From NCBI RefSeq assembly GCF_000248055.1, contig NZ_BAFC01000120.1, forward strand, positions 1 through 64,000: DNA of 64,000 bases, given 5' to 3'. Within the stretch, counting starts at the first letter, position 1. Every line of letters begins with the position of its first letter. The translations under genes and the position numbers were made by a program. The stretch is from Gordonia sputi NBRC 100414 (GTDB lineage Bacteria; Actinomycetota; Actinomycetes; Mycobacteriales; Mycobacteriaceae). Shown here one piece after another: positions 36,801 to 49,830 of this stretch. Under the pieces are notes generated by a model that did not search any database, was not told where the DNA came from, and saw nothing but the letters and a program-made list of their open reading frames with translations.

Positions 36801-39800
36801 CGTCGTCGCAGAGCGAACGAATCGAGCCGGTGACAGCACTCGACGTCGCCGTCGTCGAGACGGTTACCGCGGTGCTCGGTCTGACGACTCGGGTGTCGTC
36901 GTCCGACAACCTCTTCGATCTCGGCGGTAACTCGCTGTCGGCAACCAGGGTGAGCGCACGCCTCGCACGCCGAACCGGACACCGGCTGCCGCTACGCACC
37001 GTGTTCGACGCCCCGGACCTCGCCGCCTTCAGCGCCGCACTGCGCGCAGCGGGAGTCGACGACGAACTCCATACCAGCGAGTCCGTCGATGCGATCGCAG
37101 CGTCTACCGATGGGCGCGTCGCACTGTCGCCCGCGCAGCAGCGACTCTGGTTGACCGCCCGCCTCGACCCGGATTCTGCTGTCGCCTACCACATTCCGTT
37201 CAGTGTCCATCTTGTCGGAGCTATCGACGTCAGCGCTCTGCGTGCCGCCGTGAACGACGTCGTCGCGCGGCACGAGCCGCTGCGCAGCACGGTGTCGGAG
37301 CACGACGGACACGCATTCCTCGACATCCACGCCCCCGACGACGCCGCGATAGACATGCCTCTCGACGAGGTCGCCGAGGTCAGCGAGATACAGCAACGCG
37401 CCACCGACCTCGCCTCACAGCCGTTCGACCTCACGCGCGACTTCCCCATCCGCACACGACTCCTGCGCACGTCGTCCGACGATCACACGCTGGTCGTCGT
37501 CATTCACCATCTCGCAGCGGACGGGTGGTCGCTCGCGCCGTTCGCGGCCGACCTTGCCACCGCCTACCGTGCACGCGTCGACGCGCATACACCCGACTGG
37601 GCGCCGCTACCCGTCGAGTACTCGACGGTTGCCGCAGCCCACCGTGCCGCGTTGACCACCACCGACGGCACAGACCTCGACTTCTGGCGCAGTCGTCTCG
37701 CCGGCGCTCCCGCCGAAACCGAACTGCCACTTGATCGTCCGCGCTCCGATCGCCCAGGTGTTGCCGGCAGCGTCGTGACGATCACCGTGCCGCGCGAGCG
37801 TCACCGGGCGTTGACGACACTGGCCGCCGACAACGACGCGACCCTCTTCATGGTCGTCCACGCCGCGGTCGCCACGCTGCTGCGCGGCTTCGCCCGCGCC
37901 GACGAGATCGTCGTCGGCACACCGGTATCCGGACGCGGCGATGCCGACCTCGACGCGCTGGTCGGAATGTTCGTCAATACCCTTGCACTGCCGACGGGCG
38001 TCGACAAAAATGCCTCGTTCCTCGCTGTGCTCGGCAAGATCCGCGACGCCGACCTCGACGCCTTCGACCACGCCGACATACCGTTCGATCACCTCGTGAC
38101 CGAACTGAATCCGCAGCGGTCGGCCCAGGTGCATCCGTTCTTCCAGGTCTCACTCGCGGTGGACAACCGCGACGACATCACCATCGACCTACCCGGCGTG
38201 AGCGCAACGGCCTCGCCGATCGACATCGCGTCGACCAAGTTCGACCTCTCGTTCACCTTCGTCGAACACACCGACGAGCACGGGCAACCGTCCGGAATCG
38301 ACGTCGAGATCGGCTACGCCACCGACCTCTTCGACGCCCCCACCGTGAGCGGTATCGGTTCGCGACTGAGCAGAATCATCACCACGGTGACCGACGACGC
38401 GACACTCGCGGTCGGCGACATCGCCGTCCTCGACCCGAGCGAGCGGCTTGGACTGGTCCCGGCCGTCGGCGTGGGAACCCGCCCCGTCGAACACTTCTCG
38501 TCGATCCTCGCGGCAGCGGTTCGCTCGGAGCCCGACCGGATCGCCGTGACCGACGGCGACACCTCACTCAGCTACCGCGAACTCGACTCCGCCGCCGAGA
38601 CTCTCGCGCAGTGCCTCCGTGACAACGGAGTCGGGCCAGAGGACTTCGTCGCAATTGCGCTACCCAGGAGCGCGCAGTGGGTGCGCGCGGTCTGGGCGGT
38701 CACCCGATGCGGAGCCGCATGGGTACCGATCGATCCCGCCTATCCGCATGCACGTATCGAGTTCATGCTGACCGATTCCCGTGCGCGCCTGCTGCTGACC
38801 GACGTCGACTCTCACCCGAAACTCGGCACCGCGGCCGACGGCATCACGACCATCACGCTCGACGAGATCCACCGTTCGGGCGGCGACGCCCCAGCGCCAC
38901 AACGCGACAACGCACCCGACCTCTCCGTCGACCAACCCGCGTACATGATCTACACCTCGGGTACCACCGGCACACCCAAGGGCGTCGTCGTCAGCCATCG
39001 CGGCCTAGCCGACTTTGCCGCACAACAGGTGTCGCAGTTCGGCCTCACCGCCGACAGCCGCACGATGCACATGGCGTCGCCCAGCTTCGACGCCTCGGTC
39101 CTCGAACTCCTCATGGCGTTCTCCGGCGCATCGACGATGCGCATCGTCGGACCTGATCCCGTCGCCGGTCGCGAACTGACCGATCTGATGCGGTCCGCAG
39201 GCATCACCCACGCATTCCTCACGCCCTCGCTGCTGACCACCATGAATCCCGACGCCGTGCCGGATCTCGAGGTGCTGGTGATCGGCGGCGAGCATCCGAA
39301 TGCCGAAGCCGTCCGTCGGTGGGCGCAGACCACGACGATCTTCAACGCCTACGGGCCGACGGAGACGACGGTCGTGGCGACGGTCTCGGATCCGATCGTC
39401 GAACACCCGACGACGTCGTACTCGCCGCGCGTCACGATCGGCAGACCCATCCGCGGCGTCTCGACCGTCGTCCTCGACGAGCGGCTCCTCCCCGTCGCAC
39501 CCGGGACCACCGGCGAACTCTACGTCGCAGGCACACACCTGGCACGCGGCTACCACGGAGTGCACGGACTGACGTCGAAACGCTTCGTCGCCAATCCCTT
39601 TGGCGATCCCGGCGAGCGGATGTACCGTACCGGCGACCTGGTGCGCTGGACCGCCGATCATCGCCTCGAGTTCCGCGGCCGCGCCGACGACCAGGCCAAG
39701 GTACGTGGCCACCGCATCGAACTCGGCGAAGTCGACGCTGCGCTCACCGCACTCGACGACGTACAGGCCTCGGTGAGCATCGTCGACGGCGACGGCGCGA

Positions 39801-42800
39801 CGGCGCGCTTGATCTCGTTCGTCGCGTTCGACGGGGTCGATGCCGACCACCACGCGCGTTCGGCGCTGCTCACCAAGCTGCGAGAACGTCTGCCGCGGCA
39901 CATGATTCCCTCGGCCATCATCACAGTTCCCGAGATCCCGAGGACCCCCGCGGGCAAGATCGACCTGCGCGCGCTACCCGCCCCCGGCGACGCCGACACC
40001 GCACGCGAGTCCGTGCCCGTGGCACCGCGTTCCGACGCCGAGCGGATGATCTGCTCCGTCATCGCCGGGGTACTCGACCGACCAATCACCGACGTCGGCG
40101 TCGACGACGACTTCTTCGACCTCGGCGGCAACTCACTTCTGGCGACACAGCTGGTGGATGCACTCGCGCAGCACACCGGCTCACGCCTGGCCGTGCGCGA
40201 CGTCTTCGATCATCCGACCGCTGCGGAGCTCGCGCCCCTGTGCGCAGAGGCGACACCTGCGCAACACGCTCTCCTGCACCATGATCCGACCACCGAGCTG
40301 GTCTGCGGACCTGCTCAGCGGCAGCTCTGGTTCCTCAACACGCTCGGCGCCGACGACGACGCACCCGATGCGTCGTACTCGATCGCCTTCGCACTCGACA
40401 TGCGCGGCGCACTCGACGTCGACGCGCTCGCGGGTGCGCTCCGGTGGGTGATCGACCGCCACGAGCCACTGCACACCGTCTATCCCGAGCAAGACGGACT
40501 GCCGACCATGGTGGCGGCCACGAGCAGCGATCTCACGCTCGACGTGCAGGATATCTCGGCGTCGGACTGGCGTGTGACCGCAGAATCGTTGGCGCAGCGT
40601 CCGTTCGACCTCACCCGCGATCTGCCCATCCGCGTTGCGCTGCACCAGCTCAACGACGCCGCGGACCACCACAAGCTGACCGTCGTCGTGCACCACATCG
40701 CCGCCGACGGCGCGTCGATGGCGCCACTCGCGCGTGACCTCGCGGGCGCCTACGCGGATCTGTCCGACGGTCGATCACCGTCGGCAGATCCGCTCCCCCT
40801 CGACTATCGCGACTACCTGCGGTGGCAGCGTGACACGCTAGATGCCCGCCTACCGGAGCTGACCGCGTGGTGGCACGCAGAACTCGACGGTCTCGATTCC
40901 GCCCCGGTTCTGCTACCCGATGTCGCCGCGAAAGATGGAGCGGCACAACGCGGCGCCGATGTCGTCGAGGTGACCCTCGACAGCGCCGTCCGTGCGCGCC
41001 TCACCGAACTCGGTAGCTCGACGACCACCGAGTTCATGGCAATGCACGCGGTGCTCGCCGCTCTACTGCGCCACCACAGCGCCGACCAGGACGTGCACAC
41101 CCGCGGCTCCGACGCCGACATCGTCATCGGAACTCCCGTCGCGGGCCGCGCCGATCCCCGTCTCGCGCAACTTGTCGGAATGTTCGTCAACTCTGTCGCA
41201 CTCCGCACCCGCGTCGACGGGGCGTGGTCGGCGACCGAACTCGTCGACGAGGTGCGCCGAACTGACCTCGACGCCCTCTCGCACGCGGACATGCCGTTCG
41301 ACGCCGTCGTGGCAGATCTACGTCCGTCACGGACGGGTCGTCACCCCATCTTCACCATCTCGCTGACCGTCGACGATGATCCGCTCGCCACAACGGATTC
41401 CGCGTTGCGCGGAGTGCGCACCGAGATCGAAGAAGTCGACACCGGCGCAGCACGTTTCGATCTGGAGGTGCAGTCGCGCGGCGACACGCTTCGTCTGACG
41501 TATGCGACCGACCTGTTCAGCCGTGCCCGAATCGAAGCGCTGGCAGACGATTTCGTCGAACTCGCCCACGCACTGATCGCGCACCCCGACCGCAGCGTCG
41601 ACGAGCATCTCGTCGCAACCCATCAACTCGCACCACAGGCTGAGCCTGCCATCACGTCACCCGACCCGGTTCATCTCGGCGACCTACTCGAGCTCACGGC
41701 CACCCGTCACCGTGATCTCATCGCCGTTGAGGACGGCGACGTCGCGCTGACGTACGCGCGCCTCGACGAGATCTCGGCACGCTGGGCGAACGCTCTCCGG
41801 GCCGAGGGTGTCGGTCCGGAAGACGTTGTCGCCGTGGCACTCCCCCGGTCGTGGCGGTTCGTCGCCGCGCTCTGGGCAGTGCTGCGCTCGGGCGGCGTGG
41901 TGCTCCCCATCGATCCGCGATACCCCCTCGAACGCATCGAGCACATGCTCCGCGACTCCGACGTGGCAGTCGGAATCACCGACACCGACGGGGTAATCGG
42001 AAGCGCTCAGCTCGACGCGTCGTCCGACCTGCACTGGTTCGACACCGGAGCACTCGATCGCGGCAGCGCGGCACCGCCGGCCCCCGCGCCGCGTCGACCC
42101 GACGCCGCGGCCTACGTGATCTACACCTCCGGCTCGACCGGCGTGCCCAAGGGCGTCACGGTGACTCACCGGGGCATCGGCGCGTTCAGCCAGAGCCAGC
42201 GGGACCGCTACGACGTTCAGTCTGGCGATCGCACACTGCATTTCGCGTCACCCGGCTTCGACGCGACGTTCCTCGAGTTCCTCCTCGCCTTCGATGCGGG
42301 TGCGACGATGGTCATCGCGCCGCCGACCATCTTCGGCGGAGACGAACTCGTCGAGTTCCTCGACGAGCACGCCGTGTCGCACGCATTCATCACACCGGCC
42401 GCGCTCATGGCCGCGGCACCCAGCCCCCTGCCACTGCTCCGGACCCTCGGCGTCGGCGGTGAGGCGTCGCCCGCGGAACTCGTCGCCGCCTGGGCACCCG
42501 GGAGGCGTTACGTCAACTGCTACGGACCCACCGAGACCACAATCGTGGCGACGATGTCGCAGCCATTGAGTCCCGGTGAGGCGATCACAATCGGCGAGCC
42601 GGTGATCGGTTGCACTGCACAGATTCTCGACCATCGTCTCAATCCCGTGCGCGACAACGTACCGGGCGAGCTGTACCTCGCGGGGCCGGGAGTCGCGCGC
42701 GGCTACCTCGGCCGCCCGGACCTGACCGCCGCACGATTCGTCGCCGATCCACGAGCGCGTGGCGCGATCATGTATCGCACCGGCGACGTGGTGCACCGCA

Positions 42801-45800
42801 CCACAGCTGGGTCGTTGGTGTTCGACGGACGCAGCGACAACCAGGTCAAGGTGCGCGGCTTCCGCATCGAACCGGACGAGGTGAGCAACGCCCTCACGTC
42901 ACATCCTGACGTCGACGCCGCGCTGACACTCGTGCGCGGCGAAGGCGCGGACGCACGCCTGGTCGCCTACGTCACCTCGACCCCGCCCGACTCACTGTCC
43001 GACCGCGAACTCATCGCACATGTTGCTGCGAGCCTCCCGCGACAGATGGTCCCGTCGAGCGTCGTCGTTCTCGATCGATTCCCGTTGACGCCCAACGGAA
43101 AGATCGATCGTCGGGCGCTACCTGCGCCGACCGCACCGGCGACGACCGTTGCGCGAGAAGTCGGTTCGACAGCCGAGCAGCGGGTCGCCGACGCGATGGC
43201 CGACGTCCTCGGCATCGGTCGCGACAGCGTCGGCGCAGACACCGACTTCTTCGCGGCAGGCGGAACCTCGTTGCAGGCCACCGCTCTCGCGGCGAAACTG
43301 CGGACCGACGACCGAACCAGGCTTCGTGTGCGGGAAATCTTCGATCACCCGACTGTCGCCGCGCTGGCAGCACTCGTCAGCCAGGACGAGCACACAAGTG
43401 ACACAAACGATTCCACCCACCATCCGCTGATTCCACAGCGCGGCAGCGTCGTTCCGGTCGCGCCGATGCAGCGTCGACTACTCTCACTTGCCCGAACGCA
43501 TCCGGCGTCGACCGACTACCTGATGCCCTTCACACTGCATCTGACGGGAACCCTTGACCGTCAGATGCTCCGCGACGCACTGGTCGATCTCGTGTCGCGG
43601 CACGCCGGCCTGCGTACCGTCTACCCCTCCGAAACAGGCGGTACGCAGGTCGGAGGTGTGCTGATCGGAGCAGACCGCGCGATCGGACATATGCAACCGC
43701 TCGGCTACAGCGACAACGACGACGCGTCGGCGTTGATCGAGCACCTGTGCACCACCCCGATCGACATCTCGGCGCAGCCGGGGATACGCGCACACCTCCT
43801 GACGCGGATCTCGCAGGGCACCACGGGTGAGCACATCCTCGTCCTCCTCATCCACCATGCCGCGGCCGACGGGGCGTCGCTGCCGATTCTGATCGACGAC
43901 CTCGCCACGGCCTACTCCGAGAGGCTGGGCGGCCGTGACACCATCTGGGAGGCTTCGGCTTTCGACTATCGCGACTATGCGGCGATCGTCACCGGGGCCG
44001 ACCGTCGAACTGACGCGGAGGACAATCTCGCCTACTGGACAAACCTGCTCGCCGGCGCACCCGCCGACTGCGCACCCAAGCCGACCCGAACCGCACCAAC
44101 TCGGGCCGACGCACCCGAGGGTTCACCGTCACTGGCCGGTTCGGTATCGATCCCACTCGACGACGCGCTGCGCAACGCTGTGATCGACTGCGCACGAACC
44201 TATTCGACCACCCCGTTCACCCTGCTCCACGCCGGGCTCGCCACCCTCCTGCACCGACTCGGAGTGGGCGACGACGTGGTGATCGGCACGCCAGTGGCGA
44301 ATCGGGACGTCCCCGAACTCGCCGATACCTCCGACACCGACCTCACCCGCGTCGTCGGAATGTTCGTCAACACCCTCGCTCTGCGCACACGGCTCGACGG
44401 CACCGAGCCCGTTCGCGATCTTCTCGCGCGGGTACGAGACGACGATCTCGATGCGCTCGACCATCGCGACGTGCCCTTCGACGACGTCGTTGCCGCGGTC
44501 AACCCCGACCGGTCGGTCGGCGGGCATCCACTCTTCGAGGTCGCACTCTCTGTCCACGACTACGGGGCAGACGTCGCGCACAGCCAGGTCGAGCTGGCGC
44601 CGGGATTACATGGGGAGATCGACGAGATCGGCTCCGCACAGGCAAAATTCGGTCTCCAGTTCACGGTGGCGCACCTGCACTCCCCCGACGCCACCCTCGA
44701 GGTGACATTCGCCGCCGACCGGTACGACGACCGCGACGCCCACGATCTCGCTGTCAGATTCCTGCGGGTGGTTCGTGCGATCACCACCGACACCAAGCGG
44801 GCTGTCGGCGATATCCGCATCACCGATCCCCTCGAGGTGGCCGACGTCGCCCCCGCGCGCGGACCGCGCAGCGGCGAACCGATGACGTTCGGCGAGATTC
44901 TCGATGACGCCGTGTCACGCAACCCCGACGGCATCGCCGCCACCGACGGCGACACCGACATCACCTACCGCGAGCTCGACGCACGAGCGCACCGACTCGC
45001 ACGTCTGCTTCTGGCGAGCGGGGTCAGGGACTCTGATTCCGTGGCAGAACCTGTTGTGGCGATGGCCATTCCGCGGTCGATCGAGGCGCTCGTTGCGATC
45101 TGGGCGATCGTGCGAACCGGTGCCGCCTACGTTCCCGTCGATCCGACGTATCCGCCCGAGCGGATCGCGCACATGCTCACCGACAGTGGTGCGCAGCTCG
45201 TGGTGACCGACTCGGCAACCCGTGAGCGCATCCCGTCGTCGACCACACCGGTGATCGTCGTCGACGAGCAGCCCGTACTCGACCGGCTCGCACGGACGTC
45301 GGCAGCGCCGCTCACCGATGCCGAGGCGACCCCCGCAGGCATCGATCAGTTGGCCTACATCATCTACACCTCTGGCTCGACCGGACGCCCGAAAGGCGTT
45401 CTGGTACCACACTCCGGGTTGCGCGCGGTGCGAGATGAGTTGCAAGCGCGGATGACACCACACGTAGGCTCACGGGTTCTGCATTTCGCGTCACCGAGCT
45501 TCGACGCCTCGGTGCTCGAATTCCTGCTCGCCGCAGCGGGATCGGCGTGCCTGGTCATTGCTCCCACTGATGTCTTCGGCGGTAAACCGTTGGCGCAGTT
45601 CCTCACTCGAACCGGGGTCACCCACGCATTCATCACGCCCGCCGCGGTGGCGAGCATGTCGCCGACCGACGCCCCGACGCTGAAGTGCCTGGCAATCGGC
45701 GGCGAGGCCTATGGAGCAGATCTCGCGCGACGGTGGTCGGCGGGGCGTCGGATCATGAATGTCTACGGCCCCACCGAGACCACGGTGATCACCACCTCCA

Positions 45801-47608
45801 GCGACCCGCTGCGCGCACACGACGAATTGACCATGGGCACACCGAACAACGGTGTGAGCGCACTCGTCCTCGATGCGCGGCTGCATCCGGTACCCGCAGG
45901 TGTTGTGGGCGAGTTGTATCTGATCGGATCGCAGGTGACTCGCGGCTACCACCGTCGCCCCGCCCTCACGGCCACCCGGTACCTGCCGGTCCCGATGGTC
46001 GCAGGCGACGAGTTCGCGGGTCACCGCATGTACCGCACGGGAGACCTCGTCCGGTGGACGCGCGACGGGCGACTGTCCTACGTCGCACGGAGCGACGGTC
46101 AGGTACAGATCCGGGGCTTCCGCGTCGAACTCGGCGAAATCGACGACGCCCTGACCGCCGACCCGCGTGTCGATTTCGCGGTCACCGTGGTCGTTGGCCC
46201 CGACCAGCGCGACTCCACGTCGACGCAGGGCGGTTCCACGCTGCACAGCTACGTGACGCTCACCGAACGAGCCGCCTTCGTCGACAACTCGCAACGAAGC
46301 GCTCTCGGCGACGACCTGCGGGGTCTTCTGCGACAACGTCTTCCGCGCCACATGGTGCCCGCGACGGTCACGATCCTCGACGAGATCCCGCTGACCCCGG
46401 TCGGCAAGCTCGACCGCGCGGCACTCCCTGCGCCGGAGATCACACGACGCGGCCGCGCCCCGCTCCCCGGCACCGAGAAGACCATCGCGGCCATCTTCGT
46501 CGAGGTGCTCGGATTGCCGGACGATGAGATCGCGGCAGACGCAAGCTTCTTCGACCTCGGCGGAAACTCGCTACAGGCAACGACTCTCACCGATCGTCTG
46601 TCGAGCGCTCTCGGAGTCGAAATCCGCGCACATCAGGTGTTCGCGGCACCCACCGTCGCAGAACTCGCGGCCCAGATCGACCCCGCGTCACACGAGCTGG
46701 ACAGCACCGAAGGCTCCCGCTCCGCCTGGGAGGTACTCATCCCGCTGCGGTCGACACCGCGCGAGTCCGCATCGGCGACTGCGCCGCTGTTCGTCGTACA
46801 TCCGGCGATCGGACTCTCGTGGGCATTCGCGTCGCTTCTCCCCCACCTGGAACCCGACCGTCCCGTCTACGGACTCCAACACCCCTCGCTGTCCGGGCAA
46901 CCTGCCCCGTCGTCCCTTGGCGAGCTCGCCGCCTACTACGCGGAGCAGATCCAGTCGGTTGCGCCCACCGGGCCGTACCACCTGCTCGGTTGGTCACTCG
47001 GCGGGATCATCGCCCAGGAGATCGCGGTGATCCTCCAGGGAAGCGGAGAAGAGGTCGGCGATCTGACGATCCTCGACTCGTACGTCCTCTCCGACCGCCC
47101 CGACCTCGTCACCGAACCCTCCATCGGTGAGCTCATGATCGAATTCGGCATCACCGCAACCGATTCCGTCACCGCCGATCCCACCGCATCGCCCGATGTC
47201 GACGACGCCTGGCACGCGGTGCGGGCGGCGGGCGGGATGCTCGCGGGGCTGTCGAGAGCCGAATTCGGCACGGTGCACCGCGTTTTCGAGCAGGCAGGCT
47301 CCCTCGCCAATCCGTGGCGCCCGCGAGTGTTCCACGGAGACATCACCTTCGTCTCCGCCACCAGGGCATCACAGCCGGGAGCGCGAGCCGTCGACGGATG
47401 GCGTCCCTACGTCGACGGGTACATCCGCAACATCGACGTCGACTGCACGCACGCACGAATGCTGCTGCCGGACAACGTGGCCGATTTCGCTTACGCCCTC
47501 TCGCCACCACCGCGTCGATCAGCGCGGCATCGCAGAGACGACGCCGCAACGACGTCCCATCGATGGCGCTACACCAGTCGCGTCACGCCAACCGAAGACA
47601 TCAACTGA
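33860..47608 (+). CDS. Four-module non-ribosomal peptide synthetase with terminal thioesterase
   Basis: 4582 aa, domain order C-A-T-C-A-T-C-A-T-C-A-T-TE. Condensation HHxxxDG motifs lie near residues 159, 1214, 2277 and 3331, all intact. A-domain TSG(S/T)TG cores are near 629, 1697, 2754 and 3835. Carrier GG(N/T)SL serines are near 1020, 2087, 3133 and 4232. The TE nucleophile GWSLGG is near 4376. Hand-aligned specificity codes are DVWHFSLVDK for A1, identical to the known serine code of EntF, then DALFVGAVVK, DALFGGCIVK and DALFAGVVIK, which I cannot assign. There is no epimerase. The protein starts with a C domain, so the chain is probably capped by an acyl or aryl group, or received from another protein. 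GTG start with GAGGAGG at 33849-33855. An mbtH gene and a DrrAB exporter follow on the same strand. Product unknown; a Ser-containing tetrapeptide core is inferred. Confidence 0.93.
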   Translation: MSTEVSTTHFTSGHVTGGQPMSADAQSRPLSLTAAQRGIFFAQQLDPDTPMSVAAFAEFFDDVDAEVMDRAVQLTALETESGLLRVVDDEDGEPRIVVDRDRDIRLGLVDFSDDDDPRARALEWIDDHRSRNVDVYTDPLLETHLLRLGPTHSLWYCWGHHIAFDGYAAMFMMVRVAAHYTAITEGHAAPASTSATMAQIAEIDREYHASDAFAHARDHWQQRLRPGGADAPEPTSLSPASAPAAPVAVVESTELDADLVAHIRSRAADHGVRAASVITAAVALYLARLNDRDDALLSLPVACRDTDLLRTSAGLTSNVLPVGIEFDAATTVADALRSMNSDIKNAVRHQRFRHEEITSDILDDSDGRRGFFGPMVNVMLFFEHIDFGSLRGELNVLSTGPVEDASINVYDGFTGGMRLDLEANPNVYTTDDISVHHNRIVDFLRRFVDAPTDTPVVDISAATASELSAIDDVARGRSVAATDSTLISLLDAALEQGTDTITALIEPGVETLDTATFTARARSAAAGLAARGIGPESVVGVALPRSADQVVALHAVIRAGAAFLPIDPAEPAQRLAHILDTAKPAVIVAAPGWAGADTPVVTVDELIEPSPSTVQFRAPRPDNPAYVLFTSGSTGRPKGVVIDHRAIVNRLRWMQDRYQLTSDDRVLQKTPATFDVSVWEFFWPFVAGATLVVARPDGHRDPWYLRDVIAEESITTLHFVPSMLSAFADALALDESSNPDALTSLRRIFTSGEALTPATVGAIGELTTAPVHNLYGPTEAAVDVTYHDECRSDAGDIPIGRPVDNTSTHVLDHHLMPQAVGAIGELYLGGIQLARGYASRPDLTATRFVSDPRQPGARLYRTGDLVRRRADGEIEYLGRADSQIKIRGQRVELGEIESALAALSGVRSAAVITFDDAATGSIELAGYVAGADDLDSRDVRAELTEHLLPHMVPSTITVLADLPTTSNGKLDRSALPAPTHTSSQSERIEPVTALDVAVVETVTAVLGLTTRVSSSDNLFDLGGNSLSATRVSARLARRTGHRLPLRTVFDAPDLAAFSAALRAAGVDDELHTSESVDAIAASTDGRVALSPAQQRLWLTARLDPDSAVAYHIPFSVHLVGAIDVSALRAAVNDVVARHEPLRSTVSEHDGHAFLDIHAPDDAAIDMPLDEVAEVSEIQQRATDLASQPFDLTRDFPIRTRLLRTSSDDHTLVVVIHHLAADGWSLAPFAADLATAYRARVDAHTPDWAPLPVEYSTVAAAHRAALTTTDGTDLDFWRSRLAGAPAETELPLDRPRSDRPGVAGSVVTITVPRERHRALTTLAADNDATLFMVVHAAVATLLRGFARADEIVVGTPVSGRGDADLDALVGMFVNTLALPTGVDKNASFLAVLGKIRDADLDAFDHADIPFDHLVTELNPQRSAQVHPFFQVSLAVDNRDDITIDLPGVSATASPIDIASTKFDLSFTFVEHTDEHGQPSGIDVEIGYATDLFDAPTVSGIGSRLSRIITTVTDDATLAVGDIAVLDPSERLGLVPAVGVGTRPVEHFSSILAAAVRSEPDRIAVTDGDTSLSYRELDSAAETLAQCLRDNGVGPEDFVAIALPRSAQWVRAVWAVTRCGAAWVPIDPAYPHARIEFMLTDSRARLLLTDVDSHPKLGTAADGITTITLDEIHRSGGDAPAPQRDNAPDLSVDQPAYMIYTSGTTGTPKGVVVSHRGLADFAAQQVSQFGLTADSRTMHMASPSFDASVLELLMAFSGASTMRIVGPDPVAGRELTDLMRSAGITHAFLTPSLLTTMNPDAVPDLEVLVIGGEHPNAEAVRRWAQTTTIFNAYGPTETTVVATVSDPIVEHPTTSYSPRVTIGRPIRGVSTVVLDERLLPVAPGTTGELYVAGTHLARGYHGVHGLTSKRFVANPFGDPGERMYRTGDLVRWTADHRLEFRGRADDQAKVRGHRIELGEVDAALTALDDVQASVSIVDGDGATARLISFVAFDGVDADHHARSALLTKLRERLPRHMIPSAIITVPEIPRTPAGKIDLRALPAPGDADTARESVPVAPRSDAERMICSVIAGVLDRPITDVGVDDDFFDLGGNSLLATQLVDALAQHTGSRLAVRDVFDHPTAAELAPLCAEATPAQHALLHHDPTTELVCGPAQRQLWFLNTLGADDDAPDASYSIAFALDMRGALDVDALAGALRWVIDRHEPLHTVYPEQDGLPTMVAATSSDLTLDVQDISASDWRVTAESLAQRPFDLTRDLPIRVALHQLNDAADHHKLTVVVHHIAADGASMAPLARDLAGAYADLSDGRSPSADPLPLDYRDYLRWQRDTLDARLPELTAWWHAELDGLDSAPVLLPDVAAKDGAAQRGADVVEVTLDSAVRARLTELGSSTTTEFMAMHAVLAALLRHHSADQDVHTRGSDADIVIGTPVAGRADPRLAQLVGMFVNSVALRTRVDGAWSATELVDEVRRTDLDALSHADMPFDAVVADLRPSRTGRHPIFTISLTVDDDPLATTDSALRGVRTEIEEVDTGAARFDLEVQSRGDTLRLTYATDLFSRARIEALADDFVELAHALIAHPDRSVDEHLVATHQLAPQAEPAITSPDPVHLGDLLELTATRHRDLIAVEDGDVALTYARLDEISARWANALRAEGVGPEDVVAVALPRSWRFVAALWAVLRSGGVVLPIDPRYPLERIEHMLRDSDVAVGITDTDGVIGSAQLDASSDLHWFDTGALDRGSAAPPAPAPRRPDAAAYVIYTSGSTGVPKGVTVTHRGIGAFSQSQRDRYDVQSGDRTLHFASPGFDATFLEFLLAFDAGATMVIAPPTIFGGDELVEFLDEHAVSHAFITPAALMAAAPSPLPLLRTLGVGGEASPAELVAAWAPGRRYVNCYGPTETTIVATMSQPLSPGEAITIGEPVIGCTAQILDHRLNPVRDNVPGELYLAGPGVARGYLGRPDLTAARFVADPRARGAIMYRTGDVVHRTTAGSLVFDGRSDNQVKVRGFRIEPDEVSNALTSHPDVDAALTLVRGEGADARLVAYVTSTPPDSLSDRELIAHVAASLPRQMVPSSVVVLDRFPLTPNGKIDRRALPAPTAPATTVAREVGSTAEQRVADAMADVLGIGRDSVGADTDFFAAGGTSLQATALAAKLRTDDRTRLRVREIFDHPTVAALAALVSQDEHTSDTNDSTHHPLIPQRGSVVPVAPMQRRLLSLARTHPASTDYLMPFTLHLTGTLDRQMLRDALVDLVSRHAGLRTVYPSETGGTQVGGVLIGADRAIGHMQPLGYSDNDDASALIEHLCTTPIDISAQPGIRAHLLTRISQGTTGEHILVLLIHHAAADGASLPILIDDLATAYSERLGGRDTIWEASAFDYRDYAAIVTGADRRTDAEDNLAYWTNLLAGAPADCAPKPTRTAPTRADAPEGSPSLAGSVSIPLDDALRNAVIDCARTYSTTPFTLLHAGLATLLHRLGVGDDVVIGTPVANRDVPELADTSDTDLTRVVGMFVNTLALRTRLDGTEPVRDLLARVRDDDLDALDHRDVPFDDVVAAVNPDRSVGGHPLFEVALSVHDYGADVAHSQVELAPGLHGEIDEIGSAQAKFGLQFTVAHLHSPDATLEVTFAADRYDDRDAHDLAVRFLRVVRAITTDTKRAVGDIRITDPLEVADVAPARGPRSGEPMTFGEILDDAVSRNPDGIAATDGDTDITYRELDARAHRLARLLLASGVRDSDSVAEPVVAMAIPRSIEALVAIWAIVRTGAAYVPVDPTYPPERIAHMLTDSGAQLVVTDSATRERIPSSTTPVIVVDEQPVLDRLARTSAAPLTDAEATPAGIDQLAYIIYTSGSTGRPKGVLVPHSGLRAVRDELQARMTPHVGSRVLHFASPSFDASVLEFLLAAAGSACLVIAPTDVFGGKPLAQFLTRTGVTHAFITPAAVASMSPTDAPTLKCLAIGGEAYGADLARRWSAGRRIMNVYGPTETTVITTSSDPLRAHDELTMGTPNNGVSALVLDARLHPVPAGVVGELYLIGSQVTRGYHRRPALTATRYLPVPMVAGDEFAGHRMYRTGDLVRWTRDGRLSYVARSDGQVQIRGFRVELGEIDDALTADPRVDFAVTVVVGPDQRDSTSTQGGSTLHSYVTLTERAAFVDNSQRSALGDDLRGLLRQRLPRHMVPATVTILDEIPLTPVGKLDRAALPAPEITRRGRAPLPGTEKTIAAIFVEVLGLPDDEIAADASFFDLGGNSLQATTLTDRLSSALGVEIRAHQVFAAPTVAELAAQIDPASHELDSTEGSRSAWEVLIPLRSTPRESASATAPLFVVHPAIGLSWAFASLLPHLEPDRPVYGLQHPSLSGQPAPSSLGELAAYYAEQIQSVAPTGPYHLLGWSLGGIIAQEIAVILQGSGEEVGDLTILDSYVLSDRPDLVTEPSIGELMIEFGITATDSVTADPTASPDVDDAWHAVRAAGGMLAGLSRAEFGTVHRVFEQAGSLANPWRPRVFHGDITFVSATRASQPGARAVDGWRPYVDGYIRNIDVDCTHARMLLPDNVADFAYALSPPPRRSARHRRDDAATTSHRWRYTSRVTPTEDIN

Positions 47609-47621
47609 GGAGGAATCACTC

Positions 47622-47867
47622 ATGACCAATCCGTTCGACGACGTCAATGGCGTCTTCCTGGTGCTGGTCAACCACGAGAACCAACACTCGCTGTGGCCCC
47701 AGTTCGCGCCTGTCCCCGCAGGCTGGCGTCGGGTGCACGGGCCGTCCGACCACGACGACTGCCTGCGCTACGTCGACGAGAACTGGACCGACCTACGGCC
47801 GAAGAGCCTCATCGAAGCAATGGAAGGGAGTACGCGTGCCGACCACAGGACGACACAGGATGACTGA
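47622..47867 (+). CDS. mbtH: MbtH-like protein (first copy)
   Basis: 81 aa cofactor that binds and activates NRPS adenylation domains. The family pattern is complete: [46 protein letters not shown]. The ATG at 47622 is preceded by GAGGAGG that begins at the NRPS stop codon, so it is translated with the NRPS. The C-terminus overlaps the ABC transporter start by 8 bp. It is closely similar to the second MbtH at 58905-59144. Confidence 0.97.
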   Translation: MTNPFDDVNGVFLVLVNHENQHSLWPQFAPVPAGWRRVHGPSDHDDCLRYVDENWTDLRPKSLIEAMEGSTRADHRTTQDD

Positions 47868-48963
47868 ACCCATCAACATGGCTGAACCCATCAACATGAC
47901 TGGGCCCATCGACGCGGATACGCCAGACACGGCCACACGCAACGCACTCGAGATCCGCGGTGTACGAAAGGTATTCACCTCCGGCCTGCTGCGCCGCGGG
48001 CGCGCCGTGATCGCCGTGGAGGATCTCGACCTCACCATCCCGGCAGGCACCGTGCACGCGCTGCTCGGGCCCAACGGTGCGGGCAAGACCACCACCGTTC
48101 GCATGGTGGCGACCCTGCTGCGCCCCGATGCCGGCACGGTGACCGTCTCCGGGATCGACGCGCTGCGCGAACCCGACCGGGCGCGTGAAATCATCGGTGT
48201 CTCAGGGCAGTACGCCGCCGTGGACGGCACGCTCACCGGCTTCGAGAACCTGCGCATGGTGGCCCAGCTCTACGGCCATCGTCGACGCGACGCGTCGGCC
48301 CTTGCGCGCGACATGATCGCCGAACTCGGACTCGACGATGCCGCCGACCGACCGATGCGCACCTACTCGGGCGGCATGCGGCGGCGACTCGACCTCGCGG
48401 GAGCACTCATCAACCACCCGCGACTCGTCATCCTCGACGAACCGACCACCGGACTCGACCCACGCGGTCGACGCCAGATCTGGGACCTGATCGCCGCGCA
48501 GGTGGATGCGGGAACCACCGTCTTGCTGACCACCCAGTACCTCGAGGAAGCCGACACGCTTGCCGACGAGATCACCGTCATCGACCACGGACGAATCCGC
48601 GCGCAGGGTAGTGCAGACGAGCTCAAGAACTCGATCACCCCGGAAATCCTCAGTGTCGAGTTCGACGGTGAGCACACCGTCTCCGAATCCGCTGTCGTCG
48701 CACGAACATTGGCGGCGATCGGCGTCGGAAACCCGCATCGGTCGGAAACAGGGACATGGACGGTGCCGGTCGCCGACGGCGCCGCCGACATCCCGGATGC
48801 CATCCGCGCGCTCGACGCGGGAGGCACACCTGCACGCAGCGTCTCCGTCGCCGGACCGACACTCGACGACGTGTTCCTTCAGCTGACCGAGCACGCAGTC
48901 GACGACGACACGAGCGCTACGACGACGCGCCTCGACACACGGGAGCCCGCCGATGTTCACTGA
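47860..48963 (+). CDS. ABC transporter ATP-binding protein, DrrA family
   Basis: 367 aa. Walker A is [15 protein letters not shown] near residue 70, the signature is [15 protein letters not shown] and Walker B is [14 protein letters not shown], with a D-loop and H-switch region ([13 protein letters not shown]). The C-terminal 90 residues resemble the extension of daunorubicin-type exporters. The N-terminus is unusual: three near-identical six-residue units ([18 protein letters not shown]) encoded by 18-bp repeats, each beginning with ATG, at 47860, 47878 and 47896. Any could be the start. Pairs with the next gene; likely exporter or self-resistance pump for the NRPS product. Confidence 0.92.
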   Translation: MTEPINMAEPINMTGPIDADTPDTATRNALEIRGVRKVFTSGLLRRGRAVIAVEDLDLTIPAGTVHALLGPNGAGKTTTVRMVATLLRPDAGTVTVSGIDALREPDRAREIIGVSGQYAAVDGTLTGFENLRMVAQLYGHRRRDASALARDMIAELGLDDAADRPMRTYSGGMRRRLDLAGALINHPRLVILDEPTTGLDPRGRRQIWDLIAAQVDAGTTVLLTTQYLEEADTLADEITVIDHGRIRAQGSADELKNSITPEILSVEFDGEHTVSESAVVARTLAAIGVGNPHRSETGTWTVPVADGAADIPDAIRALDAGGTPARSVSVAGPTLDDVFLQLTEHAVDDDTSATTTRLDTREPADVH

Positions 48964-49735
48964 CACCGCAGTCCTCGTCGAGCGCAATCTGCTCACTGTG
49001 CGACGTATCCCCACCCTGCTCGTCAGCGCGACCATTCAGCCGCTGATGTTCGTGTTCCTCTTCGCCTATGTCTTCGGCGCGACCTTCGGAGGACACTCCT
49101 ACCGCGAGTACCTGATGGCCGGGATCTTCACGCAGACTGTTGTTTTCAACGCGGCGTTCACCACCGTGGGACTCGCCAACGACATGTCCGACGGAATCAT
49201 CGACCGGCTGCGCTCGCTGCCCATGTCACGACTGGCAGTCATCGCAGGCCGAGTGGGCTCCGACATGCTGCTCGGCCTCGTCGGACTCACGGTCATGGTA
49301 ATCAGCGGCCTCGTCATCGGCTGGCGGGTCCACGGCTCGCTCGCCGACGCGGCAATCGCATTCGGGGTGATCATCGTGTTCGCGCTCGCGATGGCATGGG
49401 TCGGTGCGGTCACCGGACTGATCGCACCCAATGTCGAAGTGGCGCAAAGCATCGGATTCTTGTGGATGTTTCCGGTGACCTTCCTGTCGTCGGCCTTCAT
49501 CTCCGCGGCAAGCCTGCCGGGGCCGCTTCGGACGATCGCCGAGTGGAATCCGGTGACAGCCGTCGCCACCACGAGTCGCGATCACCTCGGCAACGGCGCG
49601 CCGTCGAACTTCGTGCCACCGTCCGGGTGGGTCGCCGACCACGCGCTCGCCTACTCGATCGGCTGGAGCGTGGCGATCCTGGCGGTGTGCATGCCGTTGT
49701 CGCTGATGCTCTATCGGCGCGCGGCAAGCAGATGA
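48953..49735 (+). CDS. ABC-2 type transporter permease, DrrB family
   Basis: 260 aa, six membrane spans. It has the ABC-2 pattern: an N-terminal amphipathic segment, LVSATIQPLMFVFLFAYVFG, GLANDMSDGIIDRLRSLPMSR in the cytoplasmic loop and SSAFISAASLPGPLRTIAEWNPVT, the conserved extracellular motif near the C-terminus. The start overlaps the ATPase gene by 11 bp. Forms the membrane half of the exporter. Confidence 0.92.
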   Translation: MFTDTAVLVERNLLTVRRIPTLLVSATIQPLMFVFLFAYVFGATFGGHSYREYLMAGIFTQTVVFNAAFTTVGLANDMSDGIIDRLRSLPMSRLAVIAGRVGSDMLLGLVGLTVMVISGLVIGWRVHGSLADAAIAFGVIIVFALAMAWVGAVTGLIAPNVEVAQSIGFLWMFPVTFLSSAFISAASLPGPLRTIAEWNPVTAVATTSRDHLGNGAPSNFVPPSGWVADHALAYSIGWSVAILAVCMPLSLMLYRRAASR

Positions 49736-49830
49736 GTCATCGGCCCGATGGGCGCGCCGATGTCGATCCGACACGACGCCGTATGGACCGAACCGCCACA
49801 CCCGAGCTCGGGCGTGGCTACGGTGGTGGA

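Noticed and set aside
33860..47608. Possible epimerase or methyltransferase domains inside NRPS 1
   Set aside because: Distances between motifs leave no room, and no E-domain EGHGR or methyltransferase GxGxG insert was found; only C, A, T and TE are present.
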